DNA of 64,000 bases from Lachnospiraceae bacterium (GTDB lineage Bacteria > Bacillota > Clostridia > Lachnospirales > Lachnospiraceae), in NCBI GenBank assembly GCA_902362715.1, contig CABIXN010000002.1:248001-312000 (forward strand). Direction: 5' to 3'. Below are positions 17,011 to 24,148 of this stretch, in pieces (positions within the stretch are counted from its first letter, which is position 1; the number at the start of each line of letters is the position of its first letter). A program made the position numbers and the translations under genes. The notes beneath the pieces were generated by a model. It saw only the letters and a list, made by a program, of their open reading frames with translations, was not told the origin of the DNA and made no database searches.

Positions 17011-18018
17011 ATGAAAGACAATTATCAGAGAGTCATTGATTATATGCGGATATCCATTACAGACAGATGCAACCTCAGGTGTAAGTATTGTATGCCGGAA
17101 GACATTGCATTTCTTCCTCACGATACAGTTATGAGATACGAAGAGTTTCTGCGGCTGACAAAGATATTTGCAAAGCAGGGAATCAGAAAAATAAAAGTAA
17201 CCGGCGGCGAGCCTTTAGTCCGCAGGGGATGTGTAGATTTTATCCGCAATCTGAAAGCAATTGACGGAATTGACAATGTAACAATTACCACCAATGGGGT
17301 TTTGCTAGAGCAATATCTTTACGAGCTTTTGGACGCCGGTATTGATGCAATTAATATCAGTCTGGATACATTAAAACGGGAATCTTATAAAGCTATTACC
17401 GGAAGAGATGAGTTTGACCGGGTCTGGAATGGGATAAAAGCGGCAGCGGATTCTGGTGTAAAAGTTAAGATTAACTGTGTACCTATTGGAAACGTGAACG
17501 CATCAGAAATCCCGGCGTTTTTTGAATTGGCGAAAAATAATAAAATAGATGTCAGATTTATTGAAATGATGCCTATCGGCCACGGAAAAGAATTTGAGGC
17601 AGTCAGCACGGAGGATATATTGAATGAATTAAAAAAACGTTATCCAGGTATTTATGAGATTCAGGAAAAAAAGGGAAACGGGCCTGCAATTTATTATGAA
17701 AGCCAGGAGTTTCAGGGAAGCATTGGAGTAATTGGTGCAGTTCATAAAAAGTTCTGTGATTCCTGCAACCGGATCCGGCTGACTTCCGAAGGATTTTTAA
17801 AATTATGCCTTTACTACAGTCAGGGAATAGATTTAAAGACACCTATTAGAAATGGAGCCACAGACCGGGAATTGGAAGCAATTATCAGAAAGGCGATTGA
17901 GGAGAAACCAAGGGAGCACCAGTTTTCCTGCGATATCGTTAATACGCTGCAGAATGTATGCGACGGGAAATCGGGAAATGTAGAAGAAATAAAAAATATG
18001 TCGCAGATCGGAGGATGA
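17011..18018 (+). CDS. moaA: GTP 3',8-cyclase MoaA
   Basis: A 335-residue radical-SAM enzyme for the first step of molybdenum-cofactor synthesis, converting GTP to 3',8-cyclo-GTP. The SAM cluster Cys20, Cys24 and Cys27 (RCNLRCKYC), the VTGGEPL loop, and the second cluster site FCDSCNRIRLTSEG with a later Cys are all present. The protein ends in the catalytic Gly-Gly tail (QIGG), a hallmark of functional MoaA. No other moa/mog genes are in the window. The gene follows the SUOX-like protein closely and precedes a thioesterase, whose coding region starts within 40 bases. Confidence 0.95.
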   Translation: MKDNYQRVIDYMRISITDRCNLRCKYCMPEDIAFLPHDTVMRYEEFLRLTKIFAKQGIRKIKVTGGEPLVRRGCVDFIRNLKAIDGIDNVTITTNGVLLEQYLYELLDAGIDAINISLDTLKRESYKAITGRDEFDRVWNGIKAAADSGVKVKINCVPIGNVNASEIPAFFELAKNNKIDVRFIEMMPIGHGKEFEAVSTEDILNELKKRYPGIYEIQEKKGNGPAIYYESQEFQGSIGVIGAVHKKFCDSCNRIRLTSEGFLKLCLYYSQGIDLKTPIRNGATDRELEAIIRKAIEEKPREHQFSCDIVNTLQNVCDGKSGNVEEIKNMSQIGG

Positions 18019-18055
18019 TGTCCTGCCGGTGGAAATGGTAAAGAGGAGAGCTTTG

Positions 18056-18478
18056 ATGAATCAGGAATATTACTATATACATGAAGTGCAGTATTATGAA
18101 ACTGATGGGATGCGCATTGTGCATCATTCAAATTATATCCGGTGGTTTGAAGAGGCAAGGCTGGCCCAAATGAAGCTGGCAGGACTTGATTATGACAGAA
18201 TGGAGGAACGGGGAATCATTATTCCGGTTCTATCTGCTTCCTGTGACTATAAGGCTGCTGTGCGTTTCGGGGATAAAGTCAAGATTATGCCCAGGGTAGA
18301 GACCTTTAATGGATTGAGGTTTGAATTGACATATCAGGTATGGAACATGGAGGAAACAGTACTTCATGCTGCAGGCAGCACAACCCACTGTTTTCTGGAC
18401 AGCAGAATGCGTCCAATCAATGTGAAAAAATGTGCGAAGGACATATACGAATATTTTTCCGCATATTTGAAAAAATAA
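18056..18478 (+). CDS. Acyl-CoA thioesterase, 4HBT hotdog family
   Basis: A 140-residue single hotdog-domain protein of the 4-hydroxybenzoyl-CoA thioesterase/YbgC type. The active-site region YETDGMRIVHHSNYIRWFEEAR has the expected Asp and paired His. These enzymes hydrolyse short acyl-CoA or acyl-ACP thioesters in the cytosol; the substrate is not predictable. The start at 18056 is chosen because AGAGGAG lies just before it and because upstream in-frame codons do not belong to the fold. It is last in the run from 15578; a separate promoter follows. Confidence 0.85.
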   Translation: MNQEYYYIHEVQYYETDGMRIVHHSNYIRWFEEARLAQMKLAGLDYDRMEERGIIIPVLSASCDYKAAVRFGDKVKIMPRVETFNGLRFELTYQVWNMEETVLHAAGSTTHCFLDSRMRPINVKKCAKDIYEYFSAYLKK

Positions 18479-18484
18479 AAGTCA

Positions 18485-18513
18485 TTGCATAATACTCCAA
18501 AAGGTATTATAAT
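18485..18513 (+). promoter_or_regulatory. Promoter of the DUF1858 gene with internal inverted repeat
   Basis: TTGCAT (18485-18490) and TATAAT (18508-18513) are 17 bases apart. The inverted repeat ATAATAC-N8-GTATTAT (18489-18510) fills the spacer, the position of a repressor site. The regulator is unknown. Confidence 0.65.
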
Positions 18514-18549
18514 AGGAACACTTTACATTAAAAAGGAGGAAATATAAAT

Positions 18550-18759
18550 ATGGCACAGGTAACAAAAGCAACTATGATTGGAGAACTGTTAAGAATTGAT
18601 CAGAATGTAGCTCCGATTCTTCTTGAGATTGGAATGCACTGCCTTGGATGCCCGTCTTCACAGATGGAAACCATTGAAGAGGCCGCTATGGTTCATGGAA
18701 TTGATCCGGATGGGCTGGTAAAACGTATCAATGATTTTCTTGCACAGAGCGAGGCATAA
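18550..18759 (+). CDS. DUF1858 small disulfide-type protein
   Basis: A 69-residue protein of the DUF1858 family, also found as the N-terminal domain of ScdA-like and hybrid-cluster-associated proteins. The conserved core is [20 protein letters not shown] followed by [17 protein letters not shown], where a Cys-x-x-Cys pair could be redox active or bind a metal. A strong AAAAAGGAGG site precedes the ATG. It has its own promoter and probably its own terminator. A redox or iron-sulfur-repair role is suggested by family context only. Confidence 0.85.
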   Translation: MAQVTKATMIGELLRIDQNVAPILLEIGMHCLGCPSSQMETIEEAAMVHGIDPDGLVKRINDFLAQSEA

Positions 18760-18764
18760 GCCCC

Positions 18765-18878
18765 TGGCGTAACATGATAAGCTTCCTAAGGGGATAAAGT
18801 CTGCCGGGAAGAAGTTTGTCTTTCCGGTGAAACGAATAAAGGGAGCAGCCTGCTAACGCGGGTTTTGTTCCTGTTATT
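18765..18878 (+). other. Structured 3' region after the DUF1858 gene
   Basis: Three consecutive hairpins can be drawn before the terminator. The first is CCCCT paired with AGGGG. The second is a 9-bp stem, CCGGGAAGA with TCTTTCCGG. The third is a two-part stem, GGAGCA...TGTTCC enclosing CCTGC-TAAC-GCGGG. No open reading frame is convincing here. It may be an mRNA tail or a small processed RNA; it matches no RNA family I recognise. Confidence 0.35.
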
Positions 18879-18880
18879 AA

Positions 18881-18937
18881 AAACATTCCCACAGATGAAA
18901 GGTTTTTACCTGATATATCTGTGGGAATGTTTTTTGT
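18881..18937 (+). terminator. Terminator after the DUF1858 gene
   Basis: AAACATTCCCACAGAT (18881-18896) pairs perfectly with ATCTGTGGGAATGTTT (18917-18932), followed by T residues. Confidence 0.85.
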
Positions 18938-18961
18938 TGGAATAGAAAACGCTTCGTGCAG

Positions 18962-18994
18962 AAAAAGAAATCTGTATTAGGAAGATTTCTTTTC
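18962..18994 (-). terminator. Terminator of mecA, possibly bidirectional
   Basis: AAGAAATCT (18965-18973) pairs with AGATTTCTT (18983-18991); minus-strand reading ends in TTTTTC. It lies just after the mecA stop codon. Confidence 0.6.
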
Positions 18995-19016
18995 TATACG
19001 CCTGCCCAAGGGAAGC

Positions 19017-19778
19017 TTATGATATGGAGCTTAACTCGGTAAGCTTCTGAAGGGCGTGGCTGTTAAGTATAGTTTTGCCATGCTCCCTGTAATAGGCTTC
19101 TGCTCCGGGAGTATATGGCTCAGACTTGGTATACTCTGATATTGTATTGTAAATTTTATGAAATTCCGATAAGGAATGGGCGCCCTGGCGGACTACAAGA
19201 TGATAAGTGTTATCTTTCTGATTTTTATATAATGCACTGTCGCCGGTATAGAAATCCTTTAAAAAACCGGAAATAAGTATTGCGGTGTCAAGATCCTGCA
19301 AAGCAAACATTTTAGTCAGCTGTTTCGCTGGTGCTTTTTCTGTCTGGCCGGAATCTGCTTCAGCTGAAGTCTGGCTGGAATCTTTCTCTCTCCGGATTTG
19401 TTCAAAAAGTTCGATGATATCCTGGCTGTGATTCTCTTCAAAAGGATTGTCGCCATCTGCAGAAGTGTCTTCTGCAGGTTCCTCATCAGAAGTGTTGGTG
19501 AAATTGGAAAAGCGGGTATCTAACTCTTCCGGAGATTCTACCTTTGTAATAATCAGCATAATTGTTTCGGAAGAAAGCGGAATTGCTTCAATCATTAACG
19601 GAATATCGTCTGCTTCAAAGCCATATTCCACGGAAGCCTGCTGCATCATATCACGAAATAGTGATTTTGCATTTTCAGAACCGTATGCAAGCTCGCTCAG
19701 TTTAATGTGCCGGCTGTCTAGATCTTCTCTTGTCAATGTGCAGCGTATTTGGTTGTCGTTTACTTTTTCTATTTTCAT
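19017..19778 (-). CDS. mecA: MecA-family adaptor protein
   Basis: A 253-residue adaptor that in Bacilli delivers substrates such as ComK to the ClpC unfoldase. The N-terminal ~85 residues match the MecA substrate-binding region (MKIEKVNDNQIRCTLTREDL and a later SVEYGFEADDIPLMIEA). A long acidic, low-complexity linker (about 90-165) rich in Glu, Asp and Ser is followed by the conserved C-terminal ClpC-binding domain. The start is supported by AAGGAAGTGATTT. It is a single gene on the minus strand with a terminator. Its substrates in this organism are unknown. Confidence 0.88.
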   Translation of the reverse strand: MKIEKVNDNQIRCTLTREDLDSRHIKLSELAYGSENAKSLFRDMMQQASVEYGFEADDIPLMIEAIPLSSETIMLIITKVESPEELDTRFSNFTNTSDEEPAEDTSADGDNPFEENHSQDIIELFEQIRREKDSSQTSAEADSGQTEKAPAKQLTKMFALQDLDTAILISGFLKDFYTGDSALYKNQKDNTYHLVVRQGAHSLSEFHKIYNTISEYTKSEPYTPGAEAYYREHGKTILNSHALQKLTELSSIS

Positions 19779-20470
19779 TAAATCACTTCCTTACTGTAAG
19801 AACATAAAGTATAACCATTTTGGTTGCATTTATTATATACATTGTCATCATAAAAGTAAAGGGAATGCCCTGAAATCCTGCATTTACCATCATTGAGAGT
19901 GAAAGAAAGTATATAAAAAAAACTGCATACCGTCAAGTGCCAAAAACGTAAAAATTTTATAAATAACTAAAATTTTAAAAAACTAGTTGCAAAGCATTTT
20001 AAATTATGTTATAAAATATGCAGAAGCTTCCGGTTTGACCGGCAGATATCAGAAAAAATCCCGCTGTTTGCAGTTCTGCAGTTTTTTAGCGGATCGTATT
20101 CTTAAAATTCTATTCATAAACCAATATGAAATCAAAAAAATCCCGATGATAATACTATATGCAGATTTAAAAACGACATGCGAAGACATTTTGTCGGAAA
20201 ACCGAAAGTTTCTGTCATATAACAGGGTTTCTTTTTCAAATGCTCCATATTTTTATCTCAAAAGAAACCTGTACGAAAGGAGGACGGACTGATACCTTTG
20301 GAAATATTTTCTGATTTGCACAAATAACTGAGAAACTTGTTGTATAGTTTAAAAAGCGTTCAGGACGTGTATGGAATAAGTGGATAAAAAAGATAAAGAG
20401 ATATTGCAGAGATGTTTCCGGGGGAGTTTTTATAATATATCACGATGGGAGCAAAAAAGGAGGTGATTTA
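19779..20470. other. AT-rich intergenic region, no convincing gene
   Basis: About 690 bases separate mecA from the next small gene. It holds the mecA upstream region, one good promoter-like pair (19987-20015) and a short hairpin, CCGGTTTGACCGG near 20031. An A/T-rich stretch of possible codons (19987-20292) lacks a ribosome binding site. A TATAAT at 20431-20436 may serve the small gene at 20474. I see nothing else clear. Confidence 0.5.
19987..20015 (+). promoter_or_regulatory. Promoter-like pair with no recognised gene behind it
   Basis: TTGCAA (19987-19992) and TATAAA (20010-20015) are separated by 17 bases. No credible coding region follows within the next 400 bases, so a small RNA or non-functional signal is possible. 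Confidence 0.4.
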
Positions 20471-20473
20471 AGT

Positions 20474-20686
20474 ATAGACAGCATAAAAGCAGAAAAAATA
20501 TTGATGGTTGAACTTCAGAACTATGAAAACCAGGGAATAACAATCTGGCTGGATGGAGAACAGAGCAGTTCTTCAAAAGTGTCTGAAGCGATGTCTGTCA
20601 GAGAGGAAAACTCTTATATGCGGGATTACGTTTTTTCCGGCGGTAAAGTGAGTGAAATTCATTTTGACCGTATAACCAAAAAATAG
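20474..20686 (+). CDS. Small hypothetical protein with non-standard start
   Basis: A reading frame encoding about 61-70 residues, ending in FDRITKK. The composition looks protein-like (ENQGITIWLDGEQSSSSKV, then MRDYVFSGGKVSEIHFDR). A very strong AAAGGAGGTGA site at 20456-20466 is in register with an ATA codon at 20474 rather than with the first TTG/ATG at 20501/20504, which lies about 35 bases away. Either ATA is used as a start or translation begins at 20501 with poor spacing. A GC-rich hairpin follows at 20762. The protein resembles small hypothetical proteins of gut clostridia from memory only; no function can be given. Confidence 0.5.
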   Translation: MDSIKAEKILMVELQNYENQGITIWLDGEQSSSSKVSEAMSVREENSYMRDYVFSGGKVSEIHFDRITKK

Positions 20687-20761
20687 CCATGTTGTCTGCA
20701 GCTGCAGATGGAAATGTTTTGACAAAAAAGCCAGTCTCTCAGCGCTTCTATCAAAACAGAG

Positions 20762-20792
20762 CCGGGGACAGTTTCGTTTGTCCCCGGACTTT
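20762..20792 (+). terminator. GC-rich hairpin, probable terminator
   Basis: CCGGGGACA (20762-20770) pairs with TGTCCCCGG (20779-20787) around an 8-base loop; the following T run is weak (ACTTTCAT). Confidence 0.6.
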
Positions 20793-20902
20793 CATATATA
20801 TGATAGGTGATGGATATCATTTTTGCGGCGGAAACTTAAGGAAAAGTTTAGAAAAGGGACTAATTATTTATATATAAAAGGTAGAAAACAGATCTTCTTT
20901 CA

Positions 20903-20911
20903 TGATATAAT
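20903..20911 (+). promoter_or_regulatory. Extended -10 promoter before the GH18 gene
   Basis: TGATATAAT at 20903-20911 fits the TGnTATAAT extended -10 class, about 100 bases before the start codon. No strong -35 box is visible. Confidence 0.45.
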
Positions 20912-21010
20912 GGACAGCAGAATCCGGCTGCTAAGCAGTCGCGGTGTATTCGTATTTTGGGCCGCAGAAATATGAACAAAGAATCCTACAGGAAGCAGGA
21001 AGGAGAGTTT

Positions 21011-22732
21011 ATGGCTTCACCAATGAAAAATAAGAAATCCATTAGTATTTTAGCAATTGTTATTTTGATTATTGCAGTGGCGCTGATTCTGATATTGACG
21101 CCGCTGATGAAACGATATAGTCCCTCTAAGGACATGGCAGATTATGCGTCGGTTTATGGCATGAGTACAGAGGATGCAATGCTTGTGACGGTAAATAATT
21201 CCATGTCAGAAGTAAACGGTATTTATAAAGATGGACAGGCCTATGTAGATTATGACACGGTACATGATAAAATCAACAGCCGTTTCTTTTGGGATGCCCA
21301 GGAAAAAGTGCTGCGATATACGCTTCCGGAAGATTTAGTATCGGTAACTCCTGACTCAAAGGATTATACTGTGGGGAAGGAGAAGCAGAGTACAGAGTAT
21401 ACCATTTGCAGGATGGAAGGGGATACGATGTATCTTGCAATGGATTTTGTAAAAATGTATACGGATCTGCGTTATAAATATTACGACTCTCCTAACAGGC
21501 TTACTGTGTCAACAGAATGGGGAGAGTTAAGCTATACATCTGTAAAGAAAGGGACGCAAATCCGTCAGAAGGGCGGCATTAAAAGCCCGGTTCTTACAAA
21601 TGTTTCCAAAGGAGATCTTGTAACAGTTCTAGAAGAGGGCAATAAGTGGGATAAAGTCTGCACAGAGGACGGTTTTATCGGATATATCAGGAGTAAGGCG
21701 CTGGGTAAAGAACAGAAGGTAGTCTGTGAGAATGTAAATGAACAGCCAAAGTACTCTAAAATAAAAAAAGATTTTAATATTAATATGGCATGGCATCAGG
21801 TGACAACAATGGCGGCCAATTCAAAAGTTGCCTCAGTACTCTCAAGTACAAAAGGCATTAATGTTATTTCACCTACCTGGTTTTATCTGGATGATAATCA
21901 GGGGGGGATTGCTTCACTGGCCAGCTATGACTATGTAAATTACTGCCATCAGAATGATATTGAGGTCTGGGGGCTGGTAAGTAATCTTGAAAATTCAGAG
22001 GTGGATACTGCCAGCGTTTTGAATACAACTTCAACCAGGGATAATCTGGTGAATCAGCTGATTGCGGCCGCTATTCAATATGATCTGGACGGAATCAATG
22101 TTGATTTTGAGGCTCTGGATTCAGAAGTAGGGGACGGATTTATACAGTTTATTAGAGAGTTGTCTTTGAAATGTGATAATAACGGAATTGTGTTGTCTGT
22201 GGATAATTATGTTCCTTCCGCTTATACAACTTTGTATCAGAGAGGAGAACAGGCGCTGTTTGCTGATTATGTGGTGCTGATGGCTTATGATGAACACTTC
22301 AGTGGTTCAGATGAGGGCTCTGTGGCGTCCATTGGTTTTGTAAAGCAGGGTGTAGAGGATACGTTAAAGGAAGTGCCAAAGGATCAGCTGATTCTTGGAA
22401 TGCCTCTTTATACAAGAATATGGGAGGAGACACCCTCTGAAACAGCTGAAAAAGGATATGAGCTGTCCAGTGAGGCTGTTGGGATGAGCGAAGTTGATAC
22501 CAGACTGGCGGCAAATGGGGTAAGCCCTAAGTGGCTGGATGACTGCGGACAGTATTATGCTGAATATGAAAAAGACGGAAAAACCTATAAGATCTGGATT
22601 GAGGATCAAAATTCCATTGAGGAGAAATTAAAAGTATATAAAGAACAAGAGCTGGCTGGAGGAGCGTTCTGGAAGCTGGGATTTGAAAAAAGCAGTATCT
22701 GGGATACTGTAGGGAAATATATAACGAACTGA
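21011..22732 (+). CDS. Membrane-anchored GH18 glycoside hydrolase with SH3-like domain
   Basis: A 573-residue extracellular wall enzyme held by an N-terminal membrane segment (about 11-35). Residues 45-150 resemble a copper-amine-oxidase-N-like cell-surface domain, and 170-235 a bacterial SH3 module (GTQIRQKGG...GDLVTVLEEGNKWDKV). From about 255 to the end lies a GH18 TIM barrel with the catalytic strand DGINVDFE at 360-367, Glu367 being the acid; Asn replaces the middle Asp, as seen in related YaaH-type enzymes. The likely substrate is peptidoglycan or another GlcNAc polymer. The ATG at 21011 has a strong AGGAAGGAGAG site. It precedes an amidase, suggesting joint wall remodelling, but a terminator separates them. 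Confidence 0.85.
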   Translation: MASPMKNKKSISILAIVILIIAVALILILTPLMKRYSPSKDMADYASVYGMSTEDAMLVTVNNSMSEVNGIYKDGQAYVDYDTVHDKINSRFFWDAQEKVLRYTLPEDLVSVTPDSKDYTVGKEKQSTEYTICRMEGDTMYLAMDFVKMYTDLRYKYYDSPNRLTVSTEWGELSYTSVKKGTQIRQKGGIKSPVLTNVSKGDLVTVLEEGNKWDKVCTEDGFIGYIRSKALGKEQKVVCENVNEQPKYSKIKKDFNINMAWHQVTTMAANSKVASVLSSTKGINVISPTWFYLDDNQGGIASLASYDYVNYCHQNDIEVWGLVSNLENSEVDTASVLNTTSTRDNLVNQLIAAAIQYDLDGINVDFEALDSEVGDGFIQFIRELSLKCDNNGIVLSVDNYVPSAYTTLYQRGEQALFADYVVLMAYDEHFSGSDEGSVASIGFVKQGVEDTLKEVPKDQLILGMPLYTRIWEETPSETAEKGYELSSEAVGMSEVDTRLAANGVSPKWLDDCGQYYAEYEKDGKTYKIWIEDQNSIEEKLKVYKEQELAGGAFWKLGFEKSSIWDTVGKYITN

Positions 22733-22748
22733 TATATAAGCCGGTGAG

Positions 22749-22790
22749 ACTGCCTGCATACCATTTTTGATTGGTATGCAGGCAGTTTTG
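22749..22790 (+). terminator. Terminator after the GH18 gene
   Basis: A perfect 15-bp stem, ACTGCCTGCATACCA (22749-22763) with its complement at 22772-22786, followed by TTTTGG. Confidence 0.85.
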
Positions 22791-22876
22791 GTCATAAAGG
22801 TTTCAGGGAATTCATAAGATAGTAAAAAAGAGGACAGCATTCTGGCAGGTTTCGGCCAGATGCTTCTTTAAAAAGA

Positions 22877-23560
22877 GTGAAGAAAAAACTTGAAATTTTA
22901 ATGGGTGTATTTTTACTGGCAGCCGCAGTGCTTCTTGCCAGAAAAGGGGCCGAAGCAGTGTTAAGTACGAAGCTGGACGCCCGGCAGGTATGTATCTGTA
23001 TTGACGCCGGGCACGGGGGCGATGACCCGGGTAAAATCGGAGTAAATGATGAGCAGGAAAAAGATCTTAATCTGCAGATTGCATACAAGCTCAAAACTCT
23101 TATGGAGCAGCAGGATATTAAGGTTGTGATGCTGAGAGAAACAGATGATGACCTTTCTGATGAGGGTGCAAAGAGTAAAAAGGTATCTGATATGCAGAAC
23201 CGGGTGGCGGCAATTGAAGAGTCAAAAGCCATACTGACGGTTAGTATCCATCAGAACAGTTATCCGGATGCTTCTGTAAAGGGGGCACAGGTTTTTTACT
23301 ATAGCGAGTCTGCGGAGGGGAAGCTTCTGGCAGAATGCATACAGGACAGCTTAAAACAAAGGGTGGATACAGGCAATACGCGTCAGGCTAAAGCAAATGA
23401 CAGTTATTATATGCTGAAAAAGACACCCACACCTACTGTGATTGTAGAATGTGGGTTTTTAAGCAGTTATGAGGAGTCTGCGCTGCTGAGCGAAGAGCTG
23501 TATCAGGAACGGCTTGCCTGGGCTATCTTAATGGGGGTTATGCAGTATCTAAATCAATAG
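22877..23560 (+). CDS. N-acetylmuramoyl-L-alanine amidase (Amidase_3)
   Basis: A 227-residue zinc amidase of the CwlD/AmiC type that cuts between MurNAc and the stem peptide. After an N-terminal signal or anchor segment (about 3-27) comes the conserved core: IDAGHGGDDPG (zinc His), a Glu in the following helix, SIHQNSYPD (second zinc His) and VIVECGFLS (catalytic Glu). The start is a GTG with only a weak AAAAGA site, so expression may be modest or the start uncertain. It converges on the minus-strand phosphoesterase, overlapping its end by seven bases. Confidence 0.88.
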   Translation: MKKKLEILMGVFLLAAAVLLARKGAEAVLSTKLDARQVCICIDAGHGGDDPGKIGVNDEQEKDLNLQIAYKLKTLMEQQDIKVVMLRETDDDLSDEGAKSKKVSDMQNRVAAIEESKAILTVSIHQNSYPDASVKGAQVFYYSESAEGKLLAECIQDSLKQRVDTGNTRQAKANDSYYMLKKTPTPTVIVECGFLSSYEESALLSEELYQERLAWAILMGVMQYLNQ

Positions 23561-24147
23561 GTCCAGGAATAACGTTCATAGGCGTTAATGATTTGGGTAT
23601 CCTGATATTGGAGGGTACGCTGGATATTTGTGCCGTAATTTAAATGTACGTGTCCGTGTACCATGTACTTTGGAGTATATTTGTCAAGTAGTTCTACAAA
23701 GGATTCAAAGCCGCGGTGGGCAGGTGAGTCCCAGTCCCCAAGCTGATAAGCCGGGGCATGGGTGAGAAGTATATCAAATCCATTGTATTTTCGCAGCTGC
23801 CGGGAAAGTTTTCTGATCCGGCGCTGCATATTTTTCTCTGTGTACATATAATTTCCGGTGTCCCGGTAGCGGATGGAACCGCCCAGGCCAAGGATCCGGA
23901 TTCCCCGGTATTCGTATATGGCATCATCAATACAGATGCAGCCTTCGGGTGGTTTTTTATCATAATAATCATCATGATTGCCGTGTACATAGAGCAGCGG
24001 TACGTTTGTGCATGTGACCAGGAAGGAGAGATAACTAGGATCCAGATCTCCGCAGGACAGGATAAGATCTGTATCGGTAAGCCTGTTTAAATTGTAATGA
24101 TCCCACAGCGCTTTTGATTCCAGGTCAGAGATTGCCGTGATGTTCAT
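23554..24147 (-). CDS. Calcineurin-like metallophosphoesterase
   Basis: A 197-residue cytosolic phosphoesterase. Motifs in order: an N-terminal ISDLE, CGDLDPSYL (metal Asp), VHGNHDDYY (GNHD), LLTHAPAYQ and the final HGHVHLNYG. The first motif reads D-L-E rather than the usual D-x-H, so one metal ligand may differ. It begins one base after the upstream gene's stop codon behind AAGGAGG, forming a two-gene minus-strand operon with the BMP-domain protein. The substrate is unknown. Confidence 0.85.
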   Translation of the reverse strand: MNITAISDLESKALWDHYNLNRLTDTDLILSCGDLDPSYLSFLVTCTNVPLLYVHGNHDDYYDKKPPEGCICIDDAIYEYRGIRILGLGGSIRYRDTGNYMYTEKNMQRRIRKLSRQLRKYNGFDILLTHAPAYQLGDWDSPAHRGFESFVELLDKYTPKYMVHGHVHLNYGTNIQRTLQYQDTQIINAYERYSWTY

Positions 24148-24148
24148 G

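Noticed and set aside
18765..18878. Small SRP RNA (GGGAGCAGCC resembles its GGAAGCAGCC tip)
   Set aside because: The characteristic GGTCAGGTCCGGAAGGAAGCAGCC context and terminal pairing are missing, so it is kept only as an unnamed structured region.
19987..20292. Possible 101-residue protein
   Set aside because: It begins with a TTG that is also the -35 box of a promoter, has no ribosome binding site and an amino-acid composition expected from random AT-rich DNA.
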